Assembly: GCA_016721625.1 (NCBI GenBank)
Contig: JADKHR010000001.1
Span: 62,001 to 126,000, forward strand
Direction of reading: 5' to 3'
DNA length: 64,000 bases
From: Elusimicrobiota bacterium
Lineage (GTDB): Bacteria > Elusimicrobiota > Elusimicrobia > FEN-1173
A program made the translations under genes and the position numbers. Shown here one piece after another: positions 43,304-52,746 of this stretch. The stretch's first letter is position 1. Every line of letters starts with the position of its first letter. The notes beneath the pieces were generated by a model, which was not told the origin of the DNA, did no database searches, and saw only the letters and a program-made list of their open reading frames with translations.

Positions 43304-44383
43304 TTATTCGGGAAGGATCGCCCGGGTAAAGAACCACCGGTCCCGAATTTTTCGAAAGATGAAGACCCCCACCTGAATTTGGCCTGTTTGTTCCGTGGCC
43401 ATCTCCTCGACGCTGGGTTCTTCCCGTCGGGCGATCATTTCCTTCATGGAATCCCGGAGGGGGCCCCAGGCGTGGGGGTCGGCTTCCAGCAGGCGGGGCC
43501 AGAGAAGATCGAACTCCCGGACCACATATTTTTTGGTTTTGTCTCCCTCCAAGGGGCCCTTGGTTTCGAAGGCGAACCGGGTGAGAGATTTGATGGTTTC
43601 CACCTCGTTGTCGAGGGCGGCTTTCCGGAAGTCGTTCCAGTAAAACCGAAACGAAAGGTCCTTCCTTGGTTCCTCTGGTTTTGGCTTGGATTTTTTGACG
43701 AGTTTGATGGGGGAGGCCGGCACGACGGCGGTGGTTTCTGGTTCAGAACGCGCCAAGTTTTCAAGCGGCGGTTCTTCCTCCACCGCTTCCTCCGCCGGGA
43801 CGGGGACTTCAGCCTCGGCCGCTTTGGGGGGCCGGACCACGGGGGTTGACGCCAGGGGAACAGGCGTGGGGTCCGTTGGCGCGGGCGGCAACTCCTTCGC
43901 GGGGGAAGGCGCCTTTTTTTCCGCAACGGTCCCGGTTCCTAGGTCAGCCCCAACGAAAAGGCACGTTTCTTTCTTTGTCGCGATGCGAAAGCACCCGATG
44001 CGGATTTCCTCGTTTTTGAGGGCGGTCCGTTCCTTTTCTGAAAGATCTTCTTTCCCCGCGATCAAATCCCTCATGGTCTTTCCCTTGGTCCCGGAAGGAG
44101 CCTCGAGGAGTTCACGGAAAATCTTGCTGAAAGAACCGCGGGAATGGCGGGTGACGGAACCGTCAGCGGCGGTGGTTTCAAACGGGAAACGGGTGGTGTC
44201 CCGCAATAACTGGACGTTCTCCGCTAGGATGGCGGTGCGGAAATGGTACCAGAAGAAGACGGCCGGGTCGCGCTGGCGGACCCGGGGTTCCCCCGCGGAA
44301 GCGCCCCCCACCAATGACAACACCGTCAGAACCAACGCCGTGAAAACGGCCATGGTTCCTTTCGGAGCGCGATTTATTCTCAT
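43304..44383 (-). CDS. Secreted protein with two repeated domains, unknown function
   Basis: Start ATG 44383 lies 13 nt after the queC stop; the longer frame would overlap queC. A signal peptide (TALVLTVLSLVGGASAGE) precedes two related ~100-residue halves: AVFFWYHFRTAILAENVQLL then TTRFPFET, and FRFYWNDFRKAALDNEVETI then LTRFAFET. A Pro/Ala/Glu linker of ~75 residues (PSPAKELPPAPTDPTPVPL) joins them. It probably arose by internal duplication. No known family is recognised. It is probably cotranscribed with queC. Confidence 0.7.
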   Translation of the reverse strand: MRINRAPKGTMAVFTALVLTVLSLVGGASAGEPRVRQRDPAVFFWYHFRTAILAENVQLLRDTTRFPFETTAADGSVTRHSRGSFSKIFRELLEAPSGTKGKTMRDLIAGKEDLSEKERTALKNEEIRIGCFRIATKKETCLFVGADLGTGTVAEKKAPSPAKELPPAPTDPTPVPLASTPVVRPPKAAEAEVPVPAEEAVEEEPPLENLARSEPETTAVVPASPIKLVKKSKPKPEEPRKDLSFRFYWNDFRKAALDNEVETIKSLTRFAFETKGPLEGDKTKKYVVREFDLLWPRLLEADPHAWGPLRDSMKEMIARREEPSVEEMATEQTGQIQVGVFIFRKIRDRWFFTRAILPE

Positions 44384-44396
44384 CGAGAGGATTTTA

Positions 44397-45053
44397 TCAA
44401 ATTTCCCGGAGATCTCTTGTTTTTTGGGCCAGGGCTTCCGTCCCCTGATCCCGCTCGGCGCATTTGTTGCACGCACCGCAGGGGCGGATCCCCCGGGGGT
44501 TAAGGCAGGAAAAGGCCAGGTGGAGCGGCAGGTCCCCGGCGGCGCGGAGGACCGCCTCCTTTCCCATTTTCTGGAAAGGGGCTCGGATGATGACGGGTTG
44601 GCCCAGCGCCAGGGTGAGGGAGCGAGCCAGGGACTTAAAAAAGATCGGTGTCGCGTCCCGAAACGGATTCCCCGCCAGTGTCCCCACGAGGATCTCGGTG
44701 GTCCGTCGCTGAGCGCCGAAGACGGCCGCCTGGGACAGCAACAGGGCGTTTCGTCCCGGCAGATATACGGCTTCGTTCCGGGATCGGTAGCCCGGAACGC
44801 CCTTTCCCGTCAAACTCCAATGGCCCGCATACAGGGTTTTGGCGGGGAGGTCGAGAACGGCCAGCGGTTGAAGCGCTGGGCAACCGACCGCGGCCAGAAA
44901 GCGTTTCAGCCAGTGAAGTTCCGCTCGTTCCCACCGAAGTCCGAACCGACAATATACCGGTTGCACTTTCCGGTAACGTTTGAGCGCCCAGCCCAACAGC
45001 GCCGCGCTGTCCAGGCCGCCGCTGGCCAATACCAAGACCTTGTCGTGGCGCAT
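44397..45053 (-). CDS. queC: 7-Cyano-7-deazaguanine synthase-like (QueC family)
   Basis: QueC converts 7-carboxy-7-deazaguanine to preQ0 with ATP and ammonia, for queuosine. LVLASGGLDSAALLGWALK has the PP-loop SGGxDS; VYLPGRNALLLSQAAVFG is the QueC signature; and GIRPCGACNKCAERDQG near the C-terminus has the zinc cysteines. The 218 aa is normal. No queD or queE is adjacent, and the related ExsB/LarE-type roles are less likely given the YLPGRN and Cys motifs. Confidence 0.85.
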   Translation of the reverse strand: MRHDKVLVLASGGLDSAALLGWALKRYRKVQPVYCRFGLRWERAELHWLKRFLAAVGCPALQPLAVLDLPAKTLYAGHWSLTGKGVPGYRSRNEAVYLPGRNALLLSQAAVFGAQRRTTEILVGTLAGNPFRDATPIFFKSLARSLTLALGQPVIIRAPFQKMGKEAVLRAAGDLPLHLAFSCLNPRGIRPCGACNKCAERDQGTEALAQKTRDLREI

Positions 45054-45108
45054 CTTGGTTAAGAATGTAGCAAACCAACTCCGGAGACGAAACTGCTAAA
45101 ATTTCCCT

Positions 45109-46070
45109 ATGAATCATTTGATTTTGGATGAAGCGGCCCGTTCGCGAGGCGAAGAGCTGGTGTTGGACGAACTTTTCGATTTGCGGTTGTACGAGCGGCT
45201 CCGGGGGGTGTCTCGCACCGGGTTGGCGGAGATGTTGGATCGCTTGGTCGCGGTGGAAGCCAAGCATTACGCTTTTTGGCAGGACTTTTTTTCCCTGAAG
45301 CGTTCCCGACTGGATTGGGGAAGACGTCTCAAATTGGAGATCGTCACGGCGGTTTGCCGCGTGGTGGGGCCCTCGGCTGTTCTCCTGGTTCTGGAGGGGA
45401 TTGAGGTGTACGGCATCCGAAAATATTTGACCCTGTGGGACACCTACCGCGACACCCCGTTCGGACAGGCGTTGAAAGACACCCTGATGGATGAGTTCGA
45501 GCACGAAGATGAAATCGTTTCGGGTTTTGCCGGCCGAAAGATCAATCCCGAACGGGTGCGGGGAATTTTTCTCGGATTTAACGACGGATTGGTCGAAATT
45601 TTAGGGGCGGTGAGCGGGTTTTTTACGGCGCTCCGAGCCCCTTCCTTGGTTTTGGGGGCCAGCGTCGCCGTCGCCGTGGCGGGCGCTCTGTCCATGGCGG
45701 CGGGATCTTTTGCCGCCACCAGTTCCGAACGGGAGATCGAGCGGGTGCAGAAGGGAAAAGCCGCTTTCCTCGGGCGGAAGGACGAGACCGGCGATCCTCC
45801 TTCCCCGGTTTCGACAGGGATGATCGTGGGAATCAGTTATTTCATCGGGGCGAGCCTCCCGGTTCTTCCGTTGCTTTTCGGGGCCAAGAACGCGTTCGTG
45901 TCCGTGGCGTCGGGCGCCGTGGCCGCGGTGGTGGTTTCTTCGGTGTTGGCGTTCCTCTCCGGCATGGACGTGCGCCGTCGGATTGCGTTGAACCTCGCGG
46001 TGATCGCCCTGGCGGTGGGGGTGACGAGCTTGATCGGCACCCTGGTCCACCTTTTGTGGGGGGTGGCGAT

Positions 46071-46074
<4 letters not shown>
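45109..46074 (+). CDS. Ferritin-like domain fused to VIT1/CCC1-type iron/manganese transporter
   Basis: Residues 1-150 are a rubrerythrin/ferritin-like helical bundle with iron-ligand motifs (ARSRGEELVLDELFD; AVEAKHYAFWQDFF; DEFEHEDEI). The C-terminal half is a VIT1/CCC1 permease: GIFLGFNDGLVEILGAVSGF, LSMAAGSFAATSSEREIE, and helices through GVTSLIGTLVHLLWG. MbfA-like exporters with this layout move iron or manganese from the cytoplasm. A TAAAAT hexamer lies 6 nt before the ATG with no ribosome site, suggesting leaderless mRNA. Its stop overlaps the moxR start. Confidence 0.85.
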
Positions 46075-46483
<409 letters not shown>

Positions 46484-47054
46484 CGGTTTTGGGAAGAACG
46501 TACCCGTTGCCGGATCCCTTTTTCGTCTTGGCCACCCAAAACCCCATCGAGCAGGAGGGCACCTACCCGTTGCCGGAAGCCCAATTGGACCGTTTCCTCT
46601 TTCAAATCAACATCGATTACCCGACGGCCGAGGAGGAACGGGACGTCCTCCAACAAACCACGGGCCCCCGGCGAGGGGACCTGGCCCGCTTGCTCTCCGG
46701 CGAGAAAATTTTGGAGTTTCAAGAACTCGTACGACGGGTTCCCGTCACCCCGAGCGTGGTGGAAAAGGTTCTTCGGCTGGTTCGGCGGACCCGACCCCAG
46801 GGAACCGACGCCGATGGCTCGGCTCGCTCGGCCCTGGCCTGGGGCGCCGGCCCACGGGCCGGCCAGGCGTTACTGCTGGGGGCCAAGGTTCGCTGTCTTT
46901 TGAAAGGCCGTTTCACCGTGTCCTGGGAGGACGTGGCCGCGCTGGCGGCGCCTGTCCTTCGCCATCGGCTCATCCTCTCTTTTCGCGGTGAGGCCGACGG
47001 GGTCCGGACGGACGACCTCGTTCGTCGTTTCATCGAGGAGTCCGGTCGGACCGA

Positions 47055-47945
47055 ATGATGGAGAGCGGGGTTTTTGACCCGCGGTGGACGGCGCGTTTGG
47101 CGCCGTTGTCGTTCCATCCCCGGGGGCCCGCGGAAGGGCCTCGGGTGGGCCGGCACGAAAGCCATCGACGCGGGCGCGCGGGAGATTTCCTGGACCGGCG
47201 CGCCTACGCGCCCGGCGACGATCGGCGTCGAATCGATTGGACGGTATTCGCCCGGACGGATCGCTGGACGGTTCGGGAAGAACGGGAGGACACGAACCTT
47301 CGCGCTTCTCTCCTTCTGGATGTGTCCCCATCGATGACGTTTTCGGCCGATGGCCGTGGGACGAAGCTTCGTTACGGCGCGGGTCTCCTGGCCGCGCTGG
47401 CTTTCGTTCTTCACCATGGAAGGGAAGCGGCAGGCGTCGGTTTTTTCGACCGGGCCCTCCTCTCTTTCCAAACCCCCCAAACCGGGAACGATGTTTTGTC
47501 TCGTCTCTTCGCTCAACTCCAACATCCTCCCACCGGCGCGCCGGGTTGCTTTCAAGACTCCTTCAGGGAATTTCGTTCCCGGTGGCGAGGTCGTGGCGCC
47601 GTGGTGGTGGTGTCGGACTTTTTGGGTCCTCTCGATGATATCCTGTCCGGATTCCGTCTGTTGTGCGCCGGAGGGCTGGACGTTTCGGCCCTTCAGGTTT
47701 TGGATCCGGTGGAACTGGACCTGGCTTTTCAGGGAAACCGCCGGTTTCAGGACCTCGAAACGGGGGACTTGATTCGGGGCGACCCGGCGGTGATGGCCGA
47801 GTCTTACGCCAGAATAATGGCCGCGCGCCAGAGCGCTCTGTCGCGCGGAATGGCGGCGCTCGGTGTGGATTATCAACGGTTTATCACCAAACAACCGGTG
47901 GACGAAGCGGTGGCGACCTTCCTCCATCGACGGGCGGCCCGGTGA
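47055..47945 (+). CDS. DUF58 domain protein
   Basis: DUF58 proteins usually partner MoxR and VWA proteins. The core motif YAPGDDRRRIDWTVFARTDRW is present, then LLLDVSPSMTF, which has a VWA-like MIDAS (DxSxS) as DVSPS. Here 296 aa is cytosolic, lacking the N-terminal membrane anchor of longer members. It is coupled to moxR (ATG-TGA overlap) and to the next gene (GTGA overlap). Confidence 0.87.
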   Translation: MMESGVFDPRWTARLAPLSFHPRGPAEGPRVGRHESHRRGRAGDFLDRRAYAPGDDRRRIDWTVFARTDRWTVREEREDTNLRASLLLDVSPSMTFSADGRGTKLRYGAGLLAALAFVLHHGREAAGVGFFDRALLSFQTPQTGNDVLSRLFAQLQHPPTGAPGCFQDSFREFRSRWRGRGAVVVVSDFLGPLDDILSGFRLLCAGGLDVSALQVLDPVELDLAFQGNRRFQDLETGDLIRGDPAVMAESYARIMAARQSALSRGMAALGVDYQRFITKQPVDEAVATFLHRRAAR

Positions 47946-48879
47946 TCGAATTCCTCCATCCGGGCGCTCTCGGGGCCCTTCCCGTGGCCGGCCTGCCTTT
48001 GGTTTTGCATGTGTGGGGGCGGATTCGCGCGAAACCAACTGTTTTTTCAGCTGTCTCCTGTTGCGCGAAGCGGCGGGGGATCGCTGGACGCCGGACCGGC
48101 TCCGGCGCTGGGCCCTCTTGGCGGCCCGGACGGCTCTCGCGGCCGCTGTGATCCTTTTCTTGGCGCGGCCGGGGTTCCGAGGCGCGCTAGGGGCCGGCCA
48201 CGTTCGAGGGGTGATTCTTTTGGACGCGTCCTATTCGCTCCGTGTTTCCCAATCGGGTGAAACCGGTTTTGATCGTGCGCGGAACCTCGCCCGCGACGTG
48301 TTTCAAAACCGCCGGCCCGGGGACCAATGGGGCTTGGTTGTTTTTTCAGACCGGGTGGAAAGTTCGTTTCCTCCGGAGGCGGATCCCGCCGGGGTGGCGG
48401 GGGCTTTGGAAGCCGCGACCCCCACCCACCGGGGGACGCGTTTTTCGGCCGGGTTCGATGAAGCCTTAAAGCTTTTGGGGGGAGGGGGGACGGTGGTTTT
48501 GTTTTCGGACGCGGCCGCCCACGGGGCTGGAGAAGGCCAAAAACCTTGGCACGACACTCCGGGCGGGTTGGTGGTGGTCGAAGTGGTGTCGCCCCGCTCC
48601 AATGCGGCCATTGTGGGGAGCGGTCCAGCGGTCGGGAGGGGCCGCCCCGCGTGGAATTGCAGACCTGGGGGGATGCCTCGCCTCGAACGTGGACTCTCCG
48701 ACGGGACGGGGGCGTGGAAGCCCGGGGTCGGGTTCGCTGGGAGGGGGAGCGAGGGACGGTGTTTTCCACGGCCCGGTCCGGCCCGGCCGAAATTTCCTTG
48801 GATCCTGACGCCTTGCCGGAGGACGACCGCTGGTTCCTGGTCACCGACCCCTTGCCCCCATTTTCCGTTTTGTGCGTGA
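47942..48879 (+). CDS. BatA-like membrane VWA protein, N-terminal part (frameshifted)
   Basis: GTG 47942 overlaps the DUF58 stop. It starts IEFLHPGALGALPVAGLPLVLHVW, the N-terminal aerotolerance-regulator membrane motif. T6 at 48042-48047 has lost one T, after which LLLREAAGDRWTPDRLRRW, a second helix (ALAAAVILFLARPGF) and a VWA domain (ILLDASYSLRVSQSGET, DASYS for DxSxS; WGLVVFSDRVESSF) follow. The frame is lost again at GGGG 48615-48618; the tail to 48879 is out of register. Full gene 47942-49901, about 653 aa. Confidence 0.8.
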
Positions 48880-49901
48880 ACGGGGCTCCCAGCCTTTCCC
48901 CGGTGGGGGACGAAACCTTTTTCATCCGACCCGTCCTGGACGGTCTGTTGTCCGAAGGGGTGACGGTGGATTGGGCGTCCCCGGGGGACCTCTTCACAAA
49001 GGATTTGTCCCCTTTCCAAGTGGTGGCCCTCCTAAATCCGCCCCCGTTGACGACCTCCACGGTGGAGCGGTTGGCGAGCTTCGTGGAGGCGGGGGGAGGC
49101 CTCTGGATGACCGCGGGCGACCGCGGGGGATACCTCAGTCTTCGCGATCTTTTGCCTCTGGAGGCGCTTACCTCCCAGGAGATGGACGAAGGTTTAAGCG
49201 AGACGGGCGATGTCCCCCTGCCGAACCTCACGGGTTTTCTGTGGTCCCAGGTCCGTGTGCAACGGGTCTTAGCGGGGGCCCCCCGGCCGGGGGCGCGGGT
49301 GGTCCTGGCTTCGGATCGAACCAAAACGCCGGTTTTCACCGTGGGGGCGCGCGGTCGGGGGCGGGTGGCTCTGTGGGGATCCAGCATTGATCGGGATTGG
49401 ACCAACTTCCCCGCCAAACCCTCCTTTCCCGTCCTGGTTGGAAACCTTTTGCGCTGGCTTTCGGGTTCGCGCGGCCAAGAGGAACGGACTTCCTATACGG
49501 TGGGGGAAACGGTGGAACGACCGGGTGGCGAGGGGGCGCCGATCGAGGTGCTTCGCCCCGACGGACGTCTCGATCGCGCGGCGCGAGTCCGGGACCTCTG
49601 GGTCTACGACCGCACCGACATTCCGGGAATCTACCACTGGAGGGGCGCTCGAACCCAAGCCGTGGCCGTTAACGTTCCCTCCGAAAAGGAAGGAAATTTA
49701 TTCCGCTTGACGCCGGACCAGTGGCGGTCCTGGCTGGGCCCTGTTCCTTTTCGCTGGGTTCCGGCGGAACGGGCGCGTTCGACGGAGATCCAACAGGCGC
49801 TCCGGGGGCGAGATTTGACGCCGGGGGTCGCGAAGGTCATCCTGTGCCTGCTTATTCTCGAGTCGGGACTTCTGTGGAAACGACGGAGGAAAAGCCTTTG
49901 A
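48618..49901 (+). CDS. BatA-like membrane VWA protein, C-terminal part
   Basis: The frame resumes ERSSGREGPPRVELQTWG and continues through beta-rich domains. A glutamine-amidotransferase-like segment follows: LLSEGVTVDWASPGDLFTKDL, LASFVEAGGGLWMTAGD, and SSIDRDWTNFPAKPSFPVLVGN. A C-terminal helix (VAKVILCLLILESGLLWKRRR) anchors it. The next start (TTG 49898) overlaps the stop. An outward-facing sensor or assembly role is inferred. Confidence 0.8.
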   Translation, partial: ERSSGREGPPRVELQTWGDASPRTWTLRRDGGVEARGRVRWEGERGTVFSTARSGPAEISLDPDALPEDDRWFLVTDPLPPFSVLCVNGAPSLSPVGDETFFIRPVLDGLLSEGVTVDWASPGDLFTKDLSPFQVVALLNPPPLTTSTVERLASFVEAGGGLWMTAGDRGGYLSLRDLLPLEALTSQEMDEGLSETGDVPLPNLTGFLWSQVRVQRVLAGAPRPGARVVLASDRTKTPVFTVGARGRGRVALWGSSIDRDWTNFPAKPSFPVLVGNLLRWLSGSRGQEERTSYTVGETVERPGGEGAPIEVLRPDGRLDRAARVRDLWVYDRTDIPGIYHWRGARTQAVAVNVPSEKEGNLFRLTPDQWRSWLGPVPFRWVPAERARSTEIQQALRGRDLTPGVAKVILCLLILESGLLWKRRRKSL

Positions 49902-50626
49902 AACGGATGGGAATCTTGGGGGCTATTTTTCTTATTCCTTTCCTCCTTTGCGGGGCCACGGGAAACCGGTTCGTCTTCGCCCAGTTGGAACGCCCGGGCC
50001 GCTGGGATCCCTATCCGGAGGTTTGGGGATGGGGGGCGGTTTTCCTCCGGCAGACCACGCGCTTGGACCCCGTCGACGAACGTCGCGTGTTGCGGTTGTC
50101 GGACGACGCGCTCTTCGAGTCTCCGTTCCTCGTGGTGGCGGGCCGGGGGGGGCTGGATTTTTCCGAACCAGACCTCGCGAGAATCCGGGATTATCTGGCG
50201 GCGGGGGGCCTGGTTTTTTTTGACGACACGGAGGCATCGTCTTCTTCGCCCTTTTCTCGGTCCGTCCGGGACCTTCCGGACCGGCTATTCTCCGGGGCCC
50301 GTTGGCGGCCTGTTCCTTTGGATCATGCCCTGTATCGGTCTTTTTTTCTGTTGCGTTCGGGCGCGGGGCGTCGGCGGGTGGATCCCGGCCTTCAGGGGTT
50401 GTGGTTGGCGGATCGACTGGTGATGGTGTGGAGTTCCAACGATCTTCTAGGCGCTGTGGCGCGGGACCGGGTGGGGCAACCTCTTTTTTCTTGCGAACCG
50501 GGGGGGGAGGGCCAGCGGGAAGAAAGCGCCCGACTCTTCGTCAACCTGGTTATGTTCTCGGTCACGGGAACCTATAAGACGGACGCCGTTCACCAGCCCT
50601 TCTTGGAAAAGAAACGGGTTCGATGA
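49898..50626 (+). CDS. DUF4159-family secreted protein
   Basis: TTG 49898 overlaps the previous TGA and follows GGAGGA; ATG 49907 is an alternative. A signal peptide (MGILGAIFLIPFLLCG) is followed by RFVFAQLERPGRWDPYPEVWG and PFLVVAGRGGLDFSEPDLARIRDYLAAGGLVFFDD, the DUF4159 core. PLDHALYRSFFLL matches its substrate-like region. These proteins occur in MoxR-VWA clusters; the function is not known. Confidence 0.8.
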   Translation: MKRMGILGAIFLIPFLLCGATGNRFVFAQLERPGRWDPYPEVWGWGAVFLRQTTRLDPVDERRVLRLSDDALFESPFLVVAGRGGLDFSEPDLARIRDYLAAGGLVFFDDTEASSSSPFSRSVRDLPDRLFSGARWRPVPLDHALYRSFFLLRSGAGRRRVDPGLQGLWLADRLVMVWSSNDLLGAVARDRVGQPLFSCEPGGEGQREESARLFVNLVMFSVTGTYKTDAVHQPFLEKKRVR

Positions 50627-52746
50627 AATTTCATTTTGATTCTCATCTTCTTTGGCCGGGGGCCTTGCCGTGGACGGCCCTCACTCTTTTACTCATCGGC
50701 GGGTGGATGCTTCTGTCCCTCCGGCAAGGGGGGGCGCTTCCCGTTGTCATCCTGCGCGCTTGTTCCGCGGTGTTTCTGGCCCTCGCTCTTTTGTCATCCG
50801 GGATCCGGCGGCTGGGGCCTGTCCGCGATTTCCGTTTGGCCGTCGTGTGGGACGGGTCGGCCAGCATGATGGAATCGGACGGTCCCGCCTTAGAAACCCG
50901 ATGGGCCGAAGCCCGGGCCGTTTGGGACGCGCTCCGCCGCTCGGTTCCGGCGGGGGCGGCCCGCCACTATCGGCTCGGGAGCGGGTGGAGTTCCATGGCC
51001 GAAACCGACGTGGCCGCGCTACGCCCAGATTTGGGCGAATGTTCCTTCTCGGCCTTGGGGCCCTTGGTCTCCTCCTGCGCTCCACGGGCCATCCTCCTGT
51101 TGTCCGACGGCCGGTCCAACGATGAGGCGGCGGCCCCCCCCGGTGTTCCAATTTTCGCCGTGGGGGTGGGGGGGCGGGGCGGCGGTCCCGACGTGGCGGT
51201 GGAATCCGTGGATTGCCCGCGCTGGGTCTTCGCGGGCCTACCGGTGGAAATCACCGCCCGGGTATCGGCGGGAGGCCTTTCCGGTCCTCCCGTCCAAGTC
51301 ATTTTGCTGGAAAACGGACGGCCCCGCGCGCGAACCACCGTTGATCTTTCTTCCGGGCCGGTAACGGTCCCGCTCGTCTTTACGCCCTCGCGTCCGGGGC
51401 TCGCGCTCTGTTCGGTTCGGGCCGAACCTTTGCCGGGAGAAACCCGGACCGGCAATAATGATCGCCGCTTTGCCGTCGACGTTCAGCGGGATCGGGTGCG
51501 GACGCTCTACATCGCCGGTCGGCCCGGACCCCACTACCATTTCCTTCGCGCCCAGCTCAAGAACGACCCCTCGGTGGAACTGGTTTCGTTTGTCGTTCTT
51601 CGGGACCCTGAGGATGCCATGGCCTATTCGGAGTCGGACCTCTCCCTGATCCCCTTTCCCACCGCCGACGCTCTGGTGGCCCAGCTTCCGACTTTCGACC
51701 TGGTGGTTCTGGAGGAAATGACGGGATTGCGGATCGGCCTCGGGAGATCTTTTTATGAGGCCTTGGACCGGTGGGTTCGGGCCGGCGGAGGATTCCTTTC
51801 GGTAAACGAAGCGGGCGGTTCCCCGAACATCTTCCTCGGGGAGGACGTTCTTGAAAATCTCCTTCCCTGGGAGCCGGGGCCTCCGGCCTTAGGCCCGGAA
51901 CGGTTCCGTTTGAAGCCCCTGGCCCCGGGGCATCCGCTCCTCGTCTTGGCGGACGGACCGACGAACGACGCCCGGTGGGCGAATTTGTCCGCTTTGGAGG
52001 GAAGCGGTTATTTCCCGAAAGGCGTTCGTCAGGGTGCACGGGCGTTGGCGGGGGAACCCGTGGGCGGGTTTCCCGTTTTGGCGGAACGGTCGCTGGGCCG
52101 GGGCCGCGTGGTGGGGATGGCGAACTCCACCAGTTGGCGGTGGGCTTTAGACGGAGGCCGTCGCGGAGAAGGTCCCGCCGACTATCAGCGGTTCTGGGAA
52201 AACGGTGTCCGGTGGTTGGCCGGTTCTCCTGGGTCCGGGCCCTTGCGTTTGGTGCGGCCCGGGGGCCCGTTGACCCCCCGCGCGCCGTGGCTGGTTCAGC
52301 TTCGAACCCCTCCCGATTTGGCCCGTCCGCCTCGCCTCCAGGTCATGGGTCCCGGAGGACGGAGGTTTCCCCTGGCGGTTCGGTCCAGCGGAATTTCCGG
52401 GGAGTTTGTTGCCGAATTTATCCCGCCGGACTCGGGTTTTTATGAACTACGGGCGGAAGCGGGAGAATCTTTCCGGGACCGGATGTGGGTGGAAGCGGCT
52501 TCTGAATGGGAGGAAACCCGCGATACCCGTCCCGATTTCTCCCGGCTGGCGGACCTGGCGCGCAAGTCCGGGGGCGTTTTCTTTGCCGCCGCGGATTTGA
52601 GGGAGAAGGACTGGCGTCGGTGGATTTCGAACTTGCCATGGGAAGACCGTTCGGCAGGGGGAGGGACTGAAAAAGGATGGGTCGCCTTGGCCCTGGCGTT
52701 CTTGGCGATGGAATTGGTGGTTCGGCGTCGACGAGGACTGCCGTGA
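50623..52746 (+). CDS. Membrane VWA / glutamine-amidotransferase-like protein
   Basis: Two N-terminal helices (WTALTLLLIGGWMLLSL; VVILRACSAVFLALALLSSG) precede a VWA domain starting AVVWDGSASMMESDG (DGSAS as the MIDAS) with a following ILLLSDGRSNDEA. A CARDB-like beta region and a class I amidotransferase-like region (FDLVVLEEMTG; WVRAGGGFLSVNEAGGS) come next, then GRVVGMANSTSWRW. A C-terminal helix (WVALALAFLAMELVVRR) anchors it. At 707 aa it is the usual size for this operon's second VWA member. It is coupled at both ends by 4-nt overlaps. Confidence 0.82.
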   Translation: MKFHFDSHLLWPGALPWTALTLLLIGGWMLLSLRQGGALPVVILRACSAVFLALALLSSGIRRLGPVRDFRLAVVWDGSASMMESDGPALETRWAEARAVWDALRRSVPAGAARHYRLGSGWSSMAETDVAALRPDLGECSFSALGPLVSSCAPRAILLLSDGRSNDEAAAPPGVPIFAVGVGGRGGGPDVAVESVDCPRWVFAGLPVEITARVSAGGLSGPPVQVILLENGRPRARTTVDLSSGPVTVPLVFTPSRPGLALCSVRAEPLPGETRTGNNDRRFAVDVQRDRVRTLYIAGRPGPHYHFLRAQLKNDPSVELVSFVVLRDPEDAMAYSESDLSLIPFPTADALVAQLPTFDLVVLEEMTGLRIGLGRSFYEALDRWVRAGGGFLSVNEAGGSPNIFLGEDVLENLLPWEPGPPALGPERFRLKPLAPGHPLLVLADGPTNDARWANLSALEGSGYFPKGVRQGARALAGEPVGGFPVLAERSLGRGRVVGMANSTSWRWALDGGRRGEGPADYQRFWENGVRWLAGSPGSGPLRLVRPGGPLTPRAPWLVQLRTPPDLARPPRLQVMGPGGRRFPLAVRSSGISGEFVAEFIPPDSGFYELRAEAGESFRDRMWVEAASEWEETRDTRPDFSRLADLARKSGGVFFAAADLREKDWRRWISNLPWEDRSAGGGTEKGWVALALAFLAMELVVRRRRGLP

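Noticed and set aside
46719..49417. Long minus-strand ORFs (439 and 456 aa) opposite the DUF58/VWA genes
   Set aside because: High-GC shadows with Arg/Pro-rich low-complexity sequence; the plus-strand genes have clear motifs.
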